Below, one piece after another: positions 46,323 to 55,824 of a DNA stretch of 64,000 nt. The notes beneath the pieces are model-generated. The model was not told the origin of the DNA and searched no databases. It worked only from the letters and a program-made list of their open reading frames with translations. Position 1 is the stretch's first letter; every line of letters starts with the position of its first letter. The stretch comes from Bin5 sp965232575. Its GTDB lineage: Bacteria > Chloroflexota > Anaerolineae > Caldilineales > Caldilineaceae. The stretch spans positions 868,001-932,000 of the forward strand of contig CBDDPZ010000008.1 in NCBI GenBank assembly GCA_965232575.1. Direction: 5' to 3'. The translations under genes and the position numbers were made by a program.

Positions 46323-47222
46323 ATGTCAGGACTCAAACTCGGCGCGCATATGTCGATTGCAGGCGGCGTAAGCAACGCGCTCGATGCGGCTGCGGACGCA
46401 CACAGCAACGCAGTCCAGGTCTTTATGAAGAGCAACCGCCAGTGGTCAGGTCCGCAGGTGAACGAAGAGGATGTCTCCCGTTGGAACGAGCAGATGCCCG
46501 CCAGCGGCGTCGCCTACGCCGTCAGCCATGCCTCCTATCTCATCAACCTGGCCTCGCCCAAAGATCCGCTGTGGGAAAAGAGCGTTGCCGCCTATGCGGA
46601 TGAGTTGGCGCGCGCCCGCGCCTACGGCATCCGGCATGTGGTTCTCCATCCCGGCGCGCACACCGGCAGCGGCGAAGAAGCCGGCATGCAGCGCATCGCC
46701 GACGCCCTCAACCGCATCCACGCCCAACTGCCCGAATGCAGCGGCGTAATCACCCTGTTGGAGCTGATGGCCGGGCAGGGGACCACCTTGGGCTATACCT
46801 TCGCCCAGTTGGCCCGGATCATTGAACTGGTAAAGGACAAGGCGCGCGTCGGCGTCTGTCTCGATACCTGCCACGCGCTGGCCGCCGGTTACGACTTTCG
46901 CACGGCCGAGGGCTACGCGGCCATGATGGTGGAGATCGAGGAGACGGTGGGTATCGCAAGCGTCGGCTGCTGGCACTTCAATGACAGCGCAAATGATCAC
47001 GGCAGCCGCAAAGACCGGCACGCGCACATCGGTGAAGGTTTTGTCGGCGTGGAAGGCTTTCGCCACATCCTCAACGACCTACGCTGGGACGGCGTGCCCA
47101 TGCTGCTGGAGACGCCCAAAAAAGAAGACGGCGACGGCAAAGATGCGCAGAACCTGCGGGCGCTGGCCGACCTGGTGACCGACGTCAGCCGCCTGCCGGA
47201 AGGGCTGCGCCCCAGCGGCTGA
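46323..47222 (+). CDS. nfo: Endonuclease IV (AP endonuclease)
   Basis: A 299-aa tri-zinc TIM-barrel nuclease that cleaves at abasic sites. Metal ligands are visible in order: LGAHMSIAGG, VLHPGAHTG, LLELMAGQGTTLG (Glu), VCLDTCHALAAGYD, CWHFNDSANDHGSRKDRHAHIGEG and LLETPKKE. The usual LENTAGQG and NDSK are slightly altered (LELMAGQG, NDSA). Confidence 0.94.
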   Translation: MSGLKLGAHMSIAGGVSNALDAAADAHSNAVQVFMKSNRQWSGPQVNEEDVSRWNEQMPASGVAYAVSHASYLINLASPKDPLWEKSVAAYADELARARAYGIRHVVLHPGAHTGSGEEAGMQRIADALNRIHAQLPECSGVITLLELMAGQGTTLGYTFAQLARIIELVKDKARVGVCLDTCHALAAGYDFRTAEGYAAMMVEIEETVGIASVGCWHFNDSANDHGSRKDRHAHIGEGFVGVEGFRHILNDLRWDGVPMLLETPKKEDGDGKDAQNLRALADLVTDVSRLPEGLRPSG

Positions 47223-47269
47223 CTCCAGCGGGCTACAGTCATTGCCTACAATCTACTGCCGACATCCCC

Positions 47270-47520
47270 GCCGGCCGGGGTTGGGGATGTTTCTCGTTTG
47301 CATCTTGTGATAAACAAAACCGATCGAGCCGCGGAGAACATCTTTTTATCCACGAAGGGCCACGAAGAGACACTAAGAACACCTTTTTGTCCGCGGAGTT
47401 ACGCGGAGAACACCAAAGGCGTATCGGATTTTCTTTGCGTGACTGCGCGGCCTGGGCAGAGCAGCCGCACTTTGCTCCCGTAAATCGCTGTTCTGACAAA
47501 CGTCAACGAGTCCTAAAAAC
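47270..47520 (+). repeat. Interspersed repeat family B, copy 2
   Basis: Near-identical blocks to 41800-42055, from GGGGTTGGGGATGT to CTGACAAACGTCAACGAG. It fills the 300-base gap between nfo and the convergent protease/deacetylase gene. Confidence 0.8.
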
Positions 47521-47526
47521 TGAAGT

Positions 47527-49560
47527 TCACCAATTCAACCCCAGGAGACGTAACAGCTCCCCGGGGGTCGTCGTCCCCCGCACGCGCACGCGCCGCAACT
47601 GGAAGAGATTTTCAGTCGAGTGCGTGGCCCCCGCGTTGACCGTCACGCCCCCCCAGAAGCCGGCGCTCTCAAAAATACGGATCGTGTTGTTGTCGTAGTG
47701 CCCAAACGGGTATGTGATGAAACGGGGGCGTTTCCCCAGTTCATACTCGATCGTTTCGGCGCTGCCCAGTGCCTGCCAGACCAGGTAGTCATCGTTCCGA
47801 TTCCGCAAACTGGCGTGATTGCGCCCGTGGGACTCGATGAACATGCCGGCGTCCTGCATCTCCCGCGCCATATCCCACGACAGATAGAGCGGGTTTCCCT
47901 CATCCATATAGTCGGTTACGACGAAAAACATCGCCGTCATGCCGTACTCCTGTAACAACGGAAACGCGTTCTCGTAATTGTCGCGGTAGCCGTCGTCAAA
48001 GGTGAGGATGACCGGCTTTTCCGGCAGCGGCGTTCCCTGGTTCAGATGGCCCACGAGATCATACATACTGATCGACGTATACCCGGCGTCATCCAGGGCC
48101 TGCAGGTGGCTCCTGAGCAGGTCGGGCGTTACCGACAGGTCCCGTCGGTAAACATCTGATCCGGCCGGCGGCGCGCTAACATAGTGATACATCAGAATCG
48201 GCGCCCGCACCTGTCTTATCCATCCGTCGGAAATAGGCGGCGGGTTCGGCGACACAATGGACTTCGGCCGCTCCTCCGGCCCATAGTGAACCGCGGGCAG
48301 CATAAGAACGGCCGCGTCGCTGTACACAGCGGGCAGCATGATCGCATACTCCTCACGCTCCTTGGTCGTTTCCTCCCGGATGATCTGCGCCAAAATCCAG
48401 TCGTGGTACTGGCTCACACGCGTGTAGACGCCGTAAAACGTCGGCCGCGCACAGCCAATGCCAAAGCTCACAAGCCCGGCCAGCTGCCAGCCGCCATTGC
48501 CGTCCGGCACCACCAGGGGGCCGCCGCTGTCACCGTGGCAGGCGTCCTTACCCCCCTGTTTGTATCCGGCGCACAGCATGTTCTCGGTGATCATCCTGCC
48601 CATCGAGTTGGCGCATTCTTCCTCCGACACGATCGGGAGCTCCACCTGCTGCAGGTCGTAGGAGAGCGCCCCCCCATTGCTGTCCTCGTAAAGCGCGCCC
48701 CAGCCAATCACCGTTCCCAGCGTGCCCGGCGCGGCCAGATCCAGGTTGTCAGCGCCCAGCAGCGTGACCAGTTCGGCATCTGCCGGCTCTGACAGATGAA
48801 GCAGCGCCAGGTCGTGAGCGAAGTCGTGGGCGAAGTCGAATCCGAAGCGAGGATGCAGGACGACACGGTCAACCGACCTTTTCTGCCCCTGATCGCTGTC
48901 CAGCCTGTGAGGACCAACTGTCGCGACAATCTCGTCCGGCGCGGCGTTTACGACGCAGTGGGCGGCCGTCAGCGCCCAACTGGGGGCGACGAGTGAGGCG
49001 CCGCAGAAGGTGTGGTAGCCGGTCTCGGTGAAGGCCTGGATCGCGACCATCCACGGCCAGGCCCCGGGCGCCGCCTCTTCGCCGCCGACAATCTGCCCTT
49101 GCAGGCCCGCGGGTGGCGGCGTAGCCGTCGCAATTGGGGTCAGACTCGACTGCCCGTCCCCCGCGGCGCCTGTCTTTTCCCTGGGCCCGGAAAGTGTAAC
49201 TCGATCGACGCCCGCGTTAAGGGAGCGAACCACCTGTCTCAAGCTTTTCAGGCCCAAAGAGGCGTTTTCGCCATCCGCCAGTGACGCAACGGCCGCCGAC
49301 CGCTGTTCGCTGACCGCCGCGGGCGCAGTCGGCGCCGGCATGGCAACACGATTGCACGACATGAGAATCACAAGCGGCGCCAGAATGGACAGGATGCTGA
49401 GGCCGCCATAGGACCGAATCATGCGACGTGAGGTGGAAAATCTGCCGGACCTGTTCGGAACACGCCTACTTTGGACGCCAGCATGAAATGCGCCCCTCGC
49501 AAGCAGGGGCGCATTGGAAACGGATTTACGAAAAGACGGCCGGGGAAAGCGCACATTCAT
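47527..49560 (-). CDS. Secreted trypsin-like protease fused to polysaccharide deacetylase
   Basis: Up to 677 aa. A probable lipoprotein or anchored signal near residues 47-69 (SILSILAPLVILMSC) makes ATG 49422 an alternative start. Residues about 157-392 are an S1 protease: IVGG activation site, His201 (LTAAHC), Asp250 (HDLALLHL), Ser345 (DACHGDSGGP) and Asp339 at the specificity pocket, so trypsin-like cleavage after Lys/Arg is expected. Residues about 452-677 are a NodB deacetylase: ILMYHYV, LTFDDGYRDNY (Asp522-Asp523), SHGRNH (His578, His582) and YPFGHYD. The two enzymes in one chain suggest attack on mixed protein-glycan material. This combination is unusual. Confidence 0.9.
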   Translation of the reverse strand: MNVRFPRPSFRKSVSNAPLLARGAFHAGVQSRRVPNRSGRFSTSRRMIRSYGGLSILSILAPLVILMSCNRVAMPAPTAPAAVSEQRSAAVASLADGENASLGLKSLRQVVRSLNAGVDRVTLSGPREKTGAAGDGQSSLTPIATATPPPAGLQGQIVGGEEAAPGAWPWMVAIQAFTETGYHTFCGASLVAPSWALTAAHCVVNAAPDEIVATVGPHRLDSDQGQKRSVDRVVLHPRFGFDFAHDFAHDLALLHLSEPADAELVTLLGADNLDLAAPGTLGTVIGWGALYEDSNGGALSYDLQQVELPIVSEEECANSMGRMITENMLCAGYKQGGKDACHGDSGGPLVVPDGNGGWQLAGLVSFGIGCARPTFYGVYTRVSQYHDWILAQIIREETTKEREEYAIMLPAVYSDAAVLMLPAVHYGPEERPKSIVSPNPPPISDGWIRQVRAPILMYHYVSAPPAGSDVYRRDLSVTPDLLRSHLQALDDAGYTSISMYDLVGHLNQGTPLPEKPVILTFDDGYRDNYENAFPLLQEYGMTAMFFVVTDYMDEGNPLYLSWDMAREMQDAGMFIESHGRNHASLRNRNDDYLVWQALGSAETIEYELGKRPRFITYPFGHYDNNTIRIFESAGFWGGVTVNAGATHSTENLFQLRRVRVRGTTTPGELLRLLGLNW

Positions 49561-49602
49561 GCCCGCATTTTATCAAATCGGGAATGAGAGCGCCAAAAAA
49601 GC

Positions 49603-49630
49603 TTGATAATTTCGCCCCGACGCGTATAAT
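49603..49630 (+). promoter_or_regulatory. Sigma-70 promoter of the Crp-family gene
   Basis: TTGATA (49603-49608), 16-base spacer, TATAAT (49625-49630), about 110 bases before the ATG at 49740. Confidence 0.65.
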
Positions 49631-49739
49631 AAATTCGGGCCAATAGCTGAAAGCGAGGAACCGAGGCCGCCGAGCGTTCCAGATCCGCAGCGTGTTTTGC
49701 GCTGAGCCGACGCCATCGCGCAAATAGGAGAAACCCAAC

Positions 49740-50468
49740 ATGGCGATCATGAAGATGTCCGCGGCGCTGCAACCGGCGGAAAAGATGAAGTTTCTCTCTG
49801 AGCTGATGGTCTTTCAGGACCTGACATCCAGAGAAATGGAAGAATTGAATCGAATTACGACGATGAGCACCGTGCGCAAGGGACGGGTCTTTTACCGCCC
49901 GGAGGAGCCGGGTGAAGTCCTTTTCATCCTGAAGGAAGGCCGCGTGCAGCTCTATCGCATCAGCCCTGAAGGCAAAAAGCTGGTCATCACAACCCTTGGC
50001 CCCCACACACTCTTCGGCGAGATGGCCCTGCTGGGCACGAAGATGCACAACACCTTTGCCGAAGCGATCGATGATTGCCTGATCTGTGTCATGAGCCGCA
50101 ACGACCTGGAACGGCTTATCCTCAACAAGCCCCAGGTCGCCCTGCGCATTCTCGAGATCACCGGCAAGCGCTTGCAAGAGGCCGAAGAAAGCCTCGAAAA
50201 CATGGCCTTCAAAGGCATCCCCGCCCGTCTGGCCAATCTGCTCCTGCGCCTCTCCGACGAACAGCAGTCCGACGAAGTGACCGGCCTTACCCACCAGGAC
50301 CTGGCCGAAAGCATCGGCACCTACCGCGAAACGGCCACGCAAGTCCTCAACGATCTCAAAGCGCAGGGGCTGATCGAAATCGGACGCAAGCGCATCAAAC
50401 TTCTGGACCGGGAGGCCATGTCCATCATCGGCAGCAAGCGTATCAAACTGCTCGATGAGAATATCTGA
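49740..50468 (+). CDS. Crp/Fnr family transcriptional regulator
   Basis: A 242-aa regulator, ATG behind AGGAG. The cyclic-nucleotide-binding domain (about 20-140) has VFYRPEEPGEVLFILKEGRVQLY and LGPHTLFGEMALLG. The HTH_Crp domain (about 160-230) has LTHQDLAESIGTYRETATQVLNDLKAQGLIEIGRKRI. The effector cannot be told; no Fnr-type cysteine cluster is present. The C-terminus contains a short duplicated segment (KRIKLLDRE, then KRIKLLDEN). Confidence 0.88.
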   Translation: MAIMKMSAALQPAEKMKFLSELMVFQDLTSREMEELNRITTMSTVRKGRVFYRPEEPGEVLFILKEGRVQLYRISPEGKKLVITTLGPHTLFGEMALLGTKMHNTFAEAIDDCLICVMSRNDLERLILNKPQVALRILEITGKRLQEAEESLENMAFKGIPARLANLLLRLSDEQQSDEVTGLTHQDLAESIGTYRETATQVLNDLKAQGLIEIGRKRIKLLDREAMSIIGSKRIKLLDENI

Positions 50469-50510
50469 ACCGCAGCGGCCAGTATCCCCTGACCAACGGT
50501 AGCCCACTCC

Positions 50511-51653
50511 ATGTACGACCGCTCGACTCAAGTCGACCGCAGCGTAGACAGTATCAACTTTGGTATCGGCCAGCCGGACTTCGCGCTTCTGCCCCATGAC
50601 CTGATGCGCCAGGTCGCGGCCGAACGTTTCGCCGAAGGCGACACCGAGCTGCTCAATTACGGCTTCCCGCAGGGAGACGGCCGCTTCCGCTGGGCGCTCG
50701 CCTCCTTTCTCAGCCGCGGCTACGGCACGGATGTGCAGTCGCAGCAGTTGATGATCACCGCCGGCGCGTCGCAGGCCCTCAACCTGATCTGCACCTTCTT
50801 CACCCGTCCCGGCGACACCGTTTTCGTCGAAGAGCCAAGCTACTTTCTCGCCTTGCGCATCCTGCAGGAGGACCACCGGCTCAACGCCGTGCCGGTCCCG
50901 ACCGATGAGCATGGGCTTGTGCTGCCGGCCGTCGAAGAGGCGCTGACCCGCCACCGCCCCGTCTTTCTCTACACGATCCCCACCTATCAGAACCCGACGG
51001 GCCGCACGCTTTCCGAAAGCCGCCGTCAGCGGATGCTGACCCTGGCAGAGGAACATGATTTCCTGATCATCGCCGACGAGGTCTATCATCTCCTCGACTT
51101 CGGACCGCCGCCGCCGGGTCCTTTCGCCGCCGCTGCAGACAGCGGCACAGTGCTCTCCCTCGGCTCATTCTCAAAGATACTGGCGCCGGGTCTGCGCCTG
51201 GGGTGGGTGCAGACTTCAGCGCAGAGAGCGCGTCAATTCGCCGCCAGCGGGCTGGTCGACAGCGGCGGCGGTCTCAACCAGTTCACTTCCAATCTGGTGC
51301 GTGTTGCGTTGGAAGGGGGCGGGCAGAGGGAATATTTGGACGGTCTGCGGTGCGCATACCGGCAGCGGGTCGAGGCAATGGACGCGGCTCTGCACAGGCG
51401 CATCGGCGACCGCGCGACCTGGACCGTACCCGCCGGCGGCTATTTCTTTTGGCTCACCTGCGCCGATAACCTCGACACGACGGCACTGCTGGAGGCGGCT
51501 GCCGGCGCCAAAGTCGGCTTTCTGCCCGGCCGCCGTTGTTCCAGTGTCGACGCTCTCGGCCACTGCCTGCGCCTCTGTTTCGCCCACTACGGTATCCCGG
51601 AGATCGAAGAGGGCATCCGCCGCCTGGGGCAGGTATTCGACAAACTCCAGTAA
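50511..51653 (+). CDS. PLP-dependent aminotransferase, class I/II (2-aminoadipate aminotransferase-like)
   Basis: A 380-aa fold-type I aminotransferase. ITAGASQALNLICTFFTRPGD, the YTIPTYQNPTG motif, IIADEVYHLLDF and the Schiff-base lysine in SFSKILAPGLRLGW match the LysN/MocR-like aminotransferase group. It follows the Crp-family gene by 42 bases and may share its transcript. No clear ribosome site before ATG 50511. Substrate unknown, probably aromatic or aminoadipate-type. Confidence 0.87.
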   Translation: MYDRSTQVDRSVDSINFGIGQPDFALLPHDLMRQVAAERFAEGDTELLNYGFPQGDGRFRWALASFLSRGYGTDVQSQQLMITAGASQALNLICTFFTRPGDTVFVEEPSYFLALRILQEDHRLNAVPVPTDEHGLVLPAVEEALTRHRPVFLYTIPTYQNPTGRTLSESRRQRMLTLAEEHDFLIIADEVYHLLDFGPPPPGPFAAAADSGTVLSLGSFSKILAPGLRLGWVQTSAQRARQFAASGLVDSGGGLNQFTSNLVRVALEGGGQREYLDGLRCAYRQRVEAMDAALHRRIGDRATWTVPAGGYFFWLTCADNLDTTALLEAAAGAKVGFLPGRRCSSVDALGHCLRLCFAHYGIPEIEEGIRRLGQVFDKLQ

Positions 51654-52089
51654 ACCCGCGAGCTGCAAGTCCTATTACGAGTCGTTGATTCTTCGATTCA
51701 GCCGGATCAAGGTGGAGAGCTGGTTGCTGGAAAGCCAAGAGCTGGGGAGCCGGATCTTCATCATGCTTCTGCCAAACGGCATTCAATGCAAACTCAAGCA
51801 TGCGGCCGCGGCAACAGCAATAACCATGTCCGACCCCTGCTGTGCGTGAATGAAAGAGGCCTCTGGGTGGTACCTTAGATAATCGTACCGAGGTAGAAAC
51901 CTTTCAATCTGCCGAGACAAAAGGTTACAATTTGCCGGTGGCGGAGAACATCTTTCCTTTGTCCGCGGAGGGACGCAGAGGACATCAAAGGTGTATTGGG
52001 TTTTCTTTGCGTGACGGCGCGGCCCTGGGCGGATCGGCCGCACCTTGTTCCCGTAAATCGCTGTTCTGACTAACGTCAACGAGCCCTGA
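51654..52089. other. Intergenic region with family B repeat copy 3
   Basis: About 435 bases between convergent genes. The first 285 hold nothing recognisable; 51940-52086 is a shortened family B copy. Confidence 0.5.
51940..52086 (+). repeat. Interspersed repeat family B, copy 3 (shortened)
   Basis: Shares GCGGAGAACATC, TTTGTCCGCGGAG, GGTTTTCTTTGCGTGACGGC and AAATCGCTGTTCTGACTAAC with copies 1 and 2, lacking their first half. Confidence 0.7.
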
Positions 52090-53094
52090 TCACTGACCAC
52101 TGCTGTTCGCCATCGTCACCGCGACGCGGATGGCCGCCAGCATGCTCTCCTCGCTGGCCTGTCCCGTCCCCGCGATATCAAAGGCGGTGCCGTGATCCAC
52201 GGAGGTGCGCAGAATCGGCAGGCCAATGCTCACGTTAACGCCGCTGTCGAAAGCCAGCAACTTCATCGGAATATGGCCCTGGTCATGGTACATGGCCGCG
52301 ACGATATCGAATTCGCCCCGCGTCGCGCGCAGAAAGACCGTGTCCGGCGGCTGCGGGTCGGAGACCGTCCAGCCGCGGGCGCGGGCCTTCTCGATTGCCG
52401 GTTGGATCTGCTCCGCCTCCTGCACGCCGAACAGCCCGTTCTCGCTGGCGTGGGGATTCAGCCCTGCCACCGCGATCCGCGGCGCTTCGATCCCCAGCAT
52501 CCGGCAGGCGCGGTAAGCCAGCTCGATTACCTCCAGCACTCGCGCCGGCGTAACGCGGCGGACCGCCTCCTCCAGCGAGACGTGGGTACTCACATGCACC
52601 ACCCGCAGCGTTGGTCCGACCAGCAGCATCGACACCCGTTCAGCCCCGGTGCGCTCGGCCAGCAACTCGGTATGGCCTGGGTACAGGAGACCGGCCCGGT
52701 GCATCGCCTCCTTGTTCAAAGGCGCGGTCACCACCGCCTCCACCTGCCCCGCCATGGCAAGGTCACAGGCGCGCATCACATATTCCACAGCGGCCCGTCC
52801 CGCGCCGGCGCTCACCTGCCCCACCGGCGCATCGGCCAGGGCGACGTTCGCTAAATCCAGCAGCGGCACCGTCCCCTCTTCATAGCTGCCGCTACTGATC
52901 TCAACGATGCGTTCAAAGCGGGGCCGGACGTCCAGCCACGCCGCTGCCCTGTCGAGGACACCCTGATCGCCGACCACCAGCGGCCGGCAGGCCGCAAATA
53001 CCTCTCGATGCAGCAATGCCTTCAGAACTACCTCCGGCCCGATGCCGGCGGGGTCGCCCAAGGTAATTGCCAGTATTGGACGGCTGTCAGCCAC
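52090..53094 (-). CDS. pdxA: 4-hydroxythreonine-4-phosphate dehydrogenase family protein
   Basis: A 334-aa metal- and NAD-dependent dehydrogenase, GTG start at 53094. Motifs: ITLGDPAGIGPEVVLKAL, VTAPLNKEAMHRAGLLYPGHTELLAERTG, VAGLNPHASENGLFG, AMYHDQGHIPMKLLAFDSGVNVSIGLPILRTSVDHGTAFDIAG. These hold the zinc-binding His residues. It may serve vitamin B6 synthesis, or be the PdxA2 type acting on erythronate/threonate phosphates; the Gfo/Idh and SDR neighbours allow the latter. Confidence 0.88.
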   Translation of the reverse strand: MADSRPILAITLGDPAGIGPEVVLKALLHREVFAACRPLVVGDQGVLDRAAAWLDVRPRFERIVEISSGSYEEGTVPLLDLANVALADAPVGQVSAGAGRAAVEYVMRACDLAMAGQVEAVVTAPLNKEAMHRAGLLYPGHTELLAERTGAERVSMLLVGPTLRVVHVSTHVSLEEAVRRVTPARVLEVIELAYRACRMLGIEAPRIAVAGLNPHASENGLFGVQEAEQIQPAIEKARARGWTVSDPQPPDTVFLRATRGEFDIVAAMYHDQGHIPMKLLAFDSGVNVSIGLPILRTSVDHGTAFDIAGTGQASEESMLAAIRVAVTMANSSGQ

Positions 53095-53410
53095 GGTTCA
53101 CACCTTCCCGGTTGTCTACTCTCTGGTCTATCTGATCAGAAGATTGCCCTGGCTCGCTATCCTGCCCGCGCCCTAAGACCGATGCTATCACCCCAGGCCG
53201 CGCCCGCAAAACATGTCCCCCCTGCGCCGACCCAGGAAGCGTCGGTATCGTGTCCCCTTGGCGCGCGCAACTCCGCCGCGCGATAGCGCGTTGCCCACCG
53301 ATCCGCTACACTATGGAGGCGCGCCTTGCGGGCGCCCCGATCCGGTTGCCGCCACCTGTTCGTACTCCCGCAGGCAGCGGCGCCCACACACACTTCTGGA
53401 GAATTTCTTC
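53095..53410. other. Intergenic region between divergent pdxA and Gfo/Idh genes
   Basis: About 315 bases. The frame of the Gfo/Idh gene is open back to 53213, but codon pattern and the family N-terminus start at 53411. No clear promoter or repeat recognised. Confidence 0.35.
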
Positions 53411-54430
53411 ATGGCAAACATCGCACTCGTCGGCTGCGCCCATATCCACACACCCGGTTTCGTCAAGCGCCTGCAGGCCCGCTCCGACGTCAGCGCCGTC
53501 GCCATCTGGGACCGCGACCCGGCTCGCGCCTGCACCTGCAGCGAACAGCTCGGCGCGCCCGCCCTCGACAACGTTGACACCATCTGGAGCGACGGCGCCA
53601 TCGACGGCGTTATCATCTGCTCGGAGACCGATCAGCACGAGCCGCTCGTCACCGCCGCGGCCGCCGCAGGCAAGCATATATTCGTGGAAAAGCCGCTCGG
53701 CATCGGCGCGCAGGACGCCAACCGCATGGCCGCGGCCATCAACAAGGCCGGTCTCCTCTTTCAGACCGGCTATTTCCAGCGCGGCATCCCGGTCCACCAG
53801 GCCCTCAAGGACCTCGTGGCGCAGGGCGTCTTCGGCCGGATCACCCGCGCCCGCTTCGTCAACTGTCATTCCGGCGCGCTGCGCGATATCTTCACCCCCG
53901 ACTGGCTGTGGATGACCGACCTGCAGCAGGCCGGCGTCGGCGCCTTTGGCGACCTCGGCACACACGCGCTCGACCTGATGTTGTGGATTCTGGGCGACGT
54001 GGACCGGGTGACCGCTACCCTGAATGTGGTCGTAGAAAAGTACGGCCCCGACTGTGACGAAACCGGCGAGGCGCTCTTCCGTTTCAGCAGCGGCGCAATC
54101 GGTTCGCTGGCCGCCGCCTGGGTGGACGTGGCCGAACCGATCACCGCCGAAATCAGCGGTACCGAAGGCCATGCCTACATCCGCAACCGCAGCGATCTGT
54201 ACATCACCAGCGCCAATCTGGAGGGCGCGGACGGTAAGCAGCCCTGGACCGACCTGCCCCCCGCCTGGCCCCACGCATTCGACCTCTTCCTCGACGCGCT
54301 CAACGCGCAGGACCCGTCCGCAAGGGCATCCGTCCCGCTGATAACCGCCGGTGAAGCGGCCTACCGCAGCGCGGTCATGGAAGCCATGTACAAAGCGGCA
54401 GACGAGGGTTCGTGGGTGTCCTTAACCTAA
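53411..54430 (+). CDS. Gfo/Idh/MocA family oxidoreductase
   Basis: A 339-aa NAD(P)-dependent oxidoreductase starting MANIALVGCAHIHTPGFVKRL. The N-terminal Rossmann part includes GVIICSETDQHEPLVTAAAAAGKHIFVEKPLG (the EKP signature). GAFGDLGTHALDLMLWILGDV is the conserved C-domain helix. The glycine motif is GCAHIH, not GxGxxG, as in some members. Probably oxidises a sugar or inositol derivative together with the sugar ABC operon on its right. A duplicate of its 3' end lies at 55702-55824. Confidence 0.87.
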   Translation: MANIALVGCAHIHTPGFVKRLQARSDVSAVAIWDRDPARACTCSEQLGAPALDNVDTIWSDGAIDGVIICSETDQHEPLVTAAAAAGKHIFVEKPLGIGAQDANRMAAAINKAGLLFQTGYFQRGIPVHQALKDLVAQGVFGRITRARFVNCHSGALRDIFTPDWLWMTDLQQAGVGAFGDLGTHALDLMLWILGDVDRVTATLNVVVEKYGPDCDETGEALFRFSSGAIGSLAAAWVDVAEPITAEISGTEGHAYIRNRSDLYITSANLEGADGKQPWTDLPPAWPHAFDLFLDALNAQDPSARASVPLITAGEAAYRSAVMEAMYKAADEGSWVSLT

Positions 54431-54468
54431 ACATCACGGCGTATCAGGCTGAAGCTCTGGGTCGTCTG
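54427..54468 (-). pseudogene. 3'-end remnant of the SDR gene beside the Gfo/Idh stop
   Basis: Matches the last 14 codons of the SDR gene that ends at 55821 (its LMRRDV stop), including the convergent stop-stop overlap. It shows that the Gfo/SDR junction exists twice, 1394 bases apart. Confidence 0.8.
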
Positions 54469-54556
54469 GGCGCTGACTCTAAATGGCCGGGCGGCTCTCG
54501 GCTACCTCGGATGAGCGAGAGCCCGGCTGAAACGCGGGTGAGGCAATAGCCGGGGC

Positions 54557-55549
54557 TCAATGCTGAGGAGGCCTCCGACGCCCCCGTCTCTTAACAATCC
54601 AAAACACAACAACACCTGAGGCCAACGCCAAGGTCAAGACCAACGCGACCAGTCCCCGAGATAACGGAGGCAGGGCGCCGCTTCCGATTCCGTTGACTTC
54701 TACCGGTGAGGACTCTCCCCTATCGTAGGCCTGGCGCAGTAGAACCACCGGGTTCTGCTCGCCAATACTTTGGGGTGGAACGGTCAGCCACCGGCTCAAG
54801 GTGTCTCCCCGGTCGCTGGTATGCGCTACCGCGAGAAAAGCGGATTGAGCCGTCTGTTCTCGAGGACAACGGTTGTCACCCCCTTCCATGGCGCCGGCTT
54901 CAAGAGCGGCGACCAGTCCATCAGACAGGACGGCGCCAGGCTGTTGCATAACCTCTTGAAACGCTTCCAGCGGAGCGCTGACAACCGCCGGTCCCACCAG
55001 AATATTCCCCTGGGCCGAAACGGATGGGCCGCTGACTCCGCCGGCCCAGTCGGAGTTCTCGTCCCCGGTGAAATTCGCCTCTCCGTGAGCCAGCGTAGCC
55101 ACGCCGTACTGCCTCGTCTGCATGGAGGAGTCACCGGACGTGGCTGCGGCAATCACATCTTGAGCAGAGGCGCCGGCCAGTAAGCGGTTCGCAGCCCTAT
55201 CGATCCGATCGCTGTTCTGCGCGTCCACCTGCGCCTGGGCCACAATTACGCCATGCCCGGGCAGAAGGCGGGCCAGTTCGACATTTCCGAGCAGGGAGAT
55301 GCTGATATACACCTGATAAATCGTTCGTTCTGCGTCATTCCCTGACCCGCCGACGGTTGATTGGGATAGTCTAAAGTCGTCGGCAACGCAGGTGGCCAGA
55401 GCAACGCCCACCTCGCCACCATCAGCGTCCACAGCGACGACGGACCAGGTGCCAGATGAATTGCTTTCTGAAAAGATTGCAGACCTGGCGCCGCAGGAAG
55501 TGGTCAGCAGGAGCGCGATAACAATACCGGCAGCCCATGCGGGCTTCAT
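54557..55549 (-). CDS. DUF1028 (Ntn-hydrolase-like) lipoprotein with C-terminal membrane anchor
   Basis: About 330 aa from ATG 55549 (MKPAWAAGIVIALLLTTSC; lipobox Cys), GGGA upstream; ATG 55564 is possible. The DUF1028 domain is recognised from TWSVVAVDADGGEVGVALATCVADDF, GHGVIVAQAQVDAQNSDRIDRAANRLLAGASAQDVIAAAT and YGVATLAHGEANFTGDENSDWAGGVSG, NILVGPAVV. The family resembles N-terminal-nucleophile hydrolases; function poorly known. Unusually it has both a lipoprotein signal and a C-terminal membrane helix (GLVALVLTLALASGVVVFWIV) followed by basic residues. It lies between two copies of the same gene junction, so it was inserted. Confidence 0.82.
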   Translation of the reverse strand: MKPAWAAGIVIALLLTTSCGARSAIFSESNSSGTWSVVAVDADGGEVGVALATCVADDFRLSQSTVGGSGNDAERTIYQVYISISLLGNVELARLLPGHGVIVAQAQVDAQNSDRIDRAANRLLAGASAQDVIAAATSGDSSMQTRQYGVATLAHGEANFTGDENSDWAGGVSGPSVSAQGNILVGPAVVSAPLEAFQEVMQQPGAVLSDGLVAALEAGAMEGGDNRCPREQTAQSAFLAVAHTSDRGDTLSRWLTVPPQSIGEQNPVVLLRQAYDRGESSPVEVNGIGSGALPPLSRGLVALVLTLALASGVVVFWIVKRRGRRRPPQH

Positions 55550-55701
55550 GCTTTTCCCACTCATCCTGGAGCGCCGCTTTAGACTTCGCAGCGGATCACC
55601 GTTAATGATCTTCAAGGGCTTATGATATATCATTTCAGTCCTCCCGGTCACAGAATACCCGCCGCTCGCTTGGGTACTCCCCGTCGATCAGCACACTGTG
55701 C

Positions 55702-55824
55702 ATGTGGTCATAGAGAAGTACGCCCCCGACTGTGACGGAGACCGGTGAAGCGGCCTACCGCAGCGCGGTCATGGAGGCGATGTACAAAGCGGCAGACGAG
55801 GGTTCGTGGGTGTCCTTAACCTAA
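55702..55824 (+). pseudogene. Duplicated 3' fragment of the Gfo/Idh gene
   Basis: Bases 55702-55743 match codons around 54022-54058 (GTGGTC-TAGA-AAGTACG, CCCCGACTGTGACG). Bases 55744-55824 match 54350-54430 (GGTGAAGCGGCCTACCGCAG through the TAA stop). The 290 bases between are deleted. Differences are mostly at third codon positions. Confidence 0.85.
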
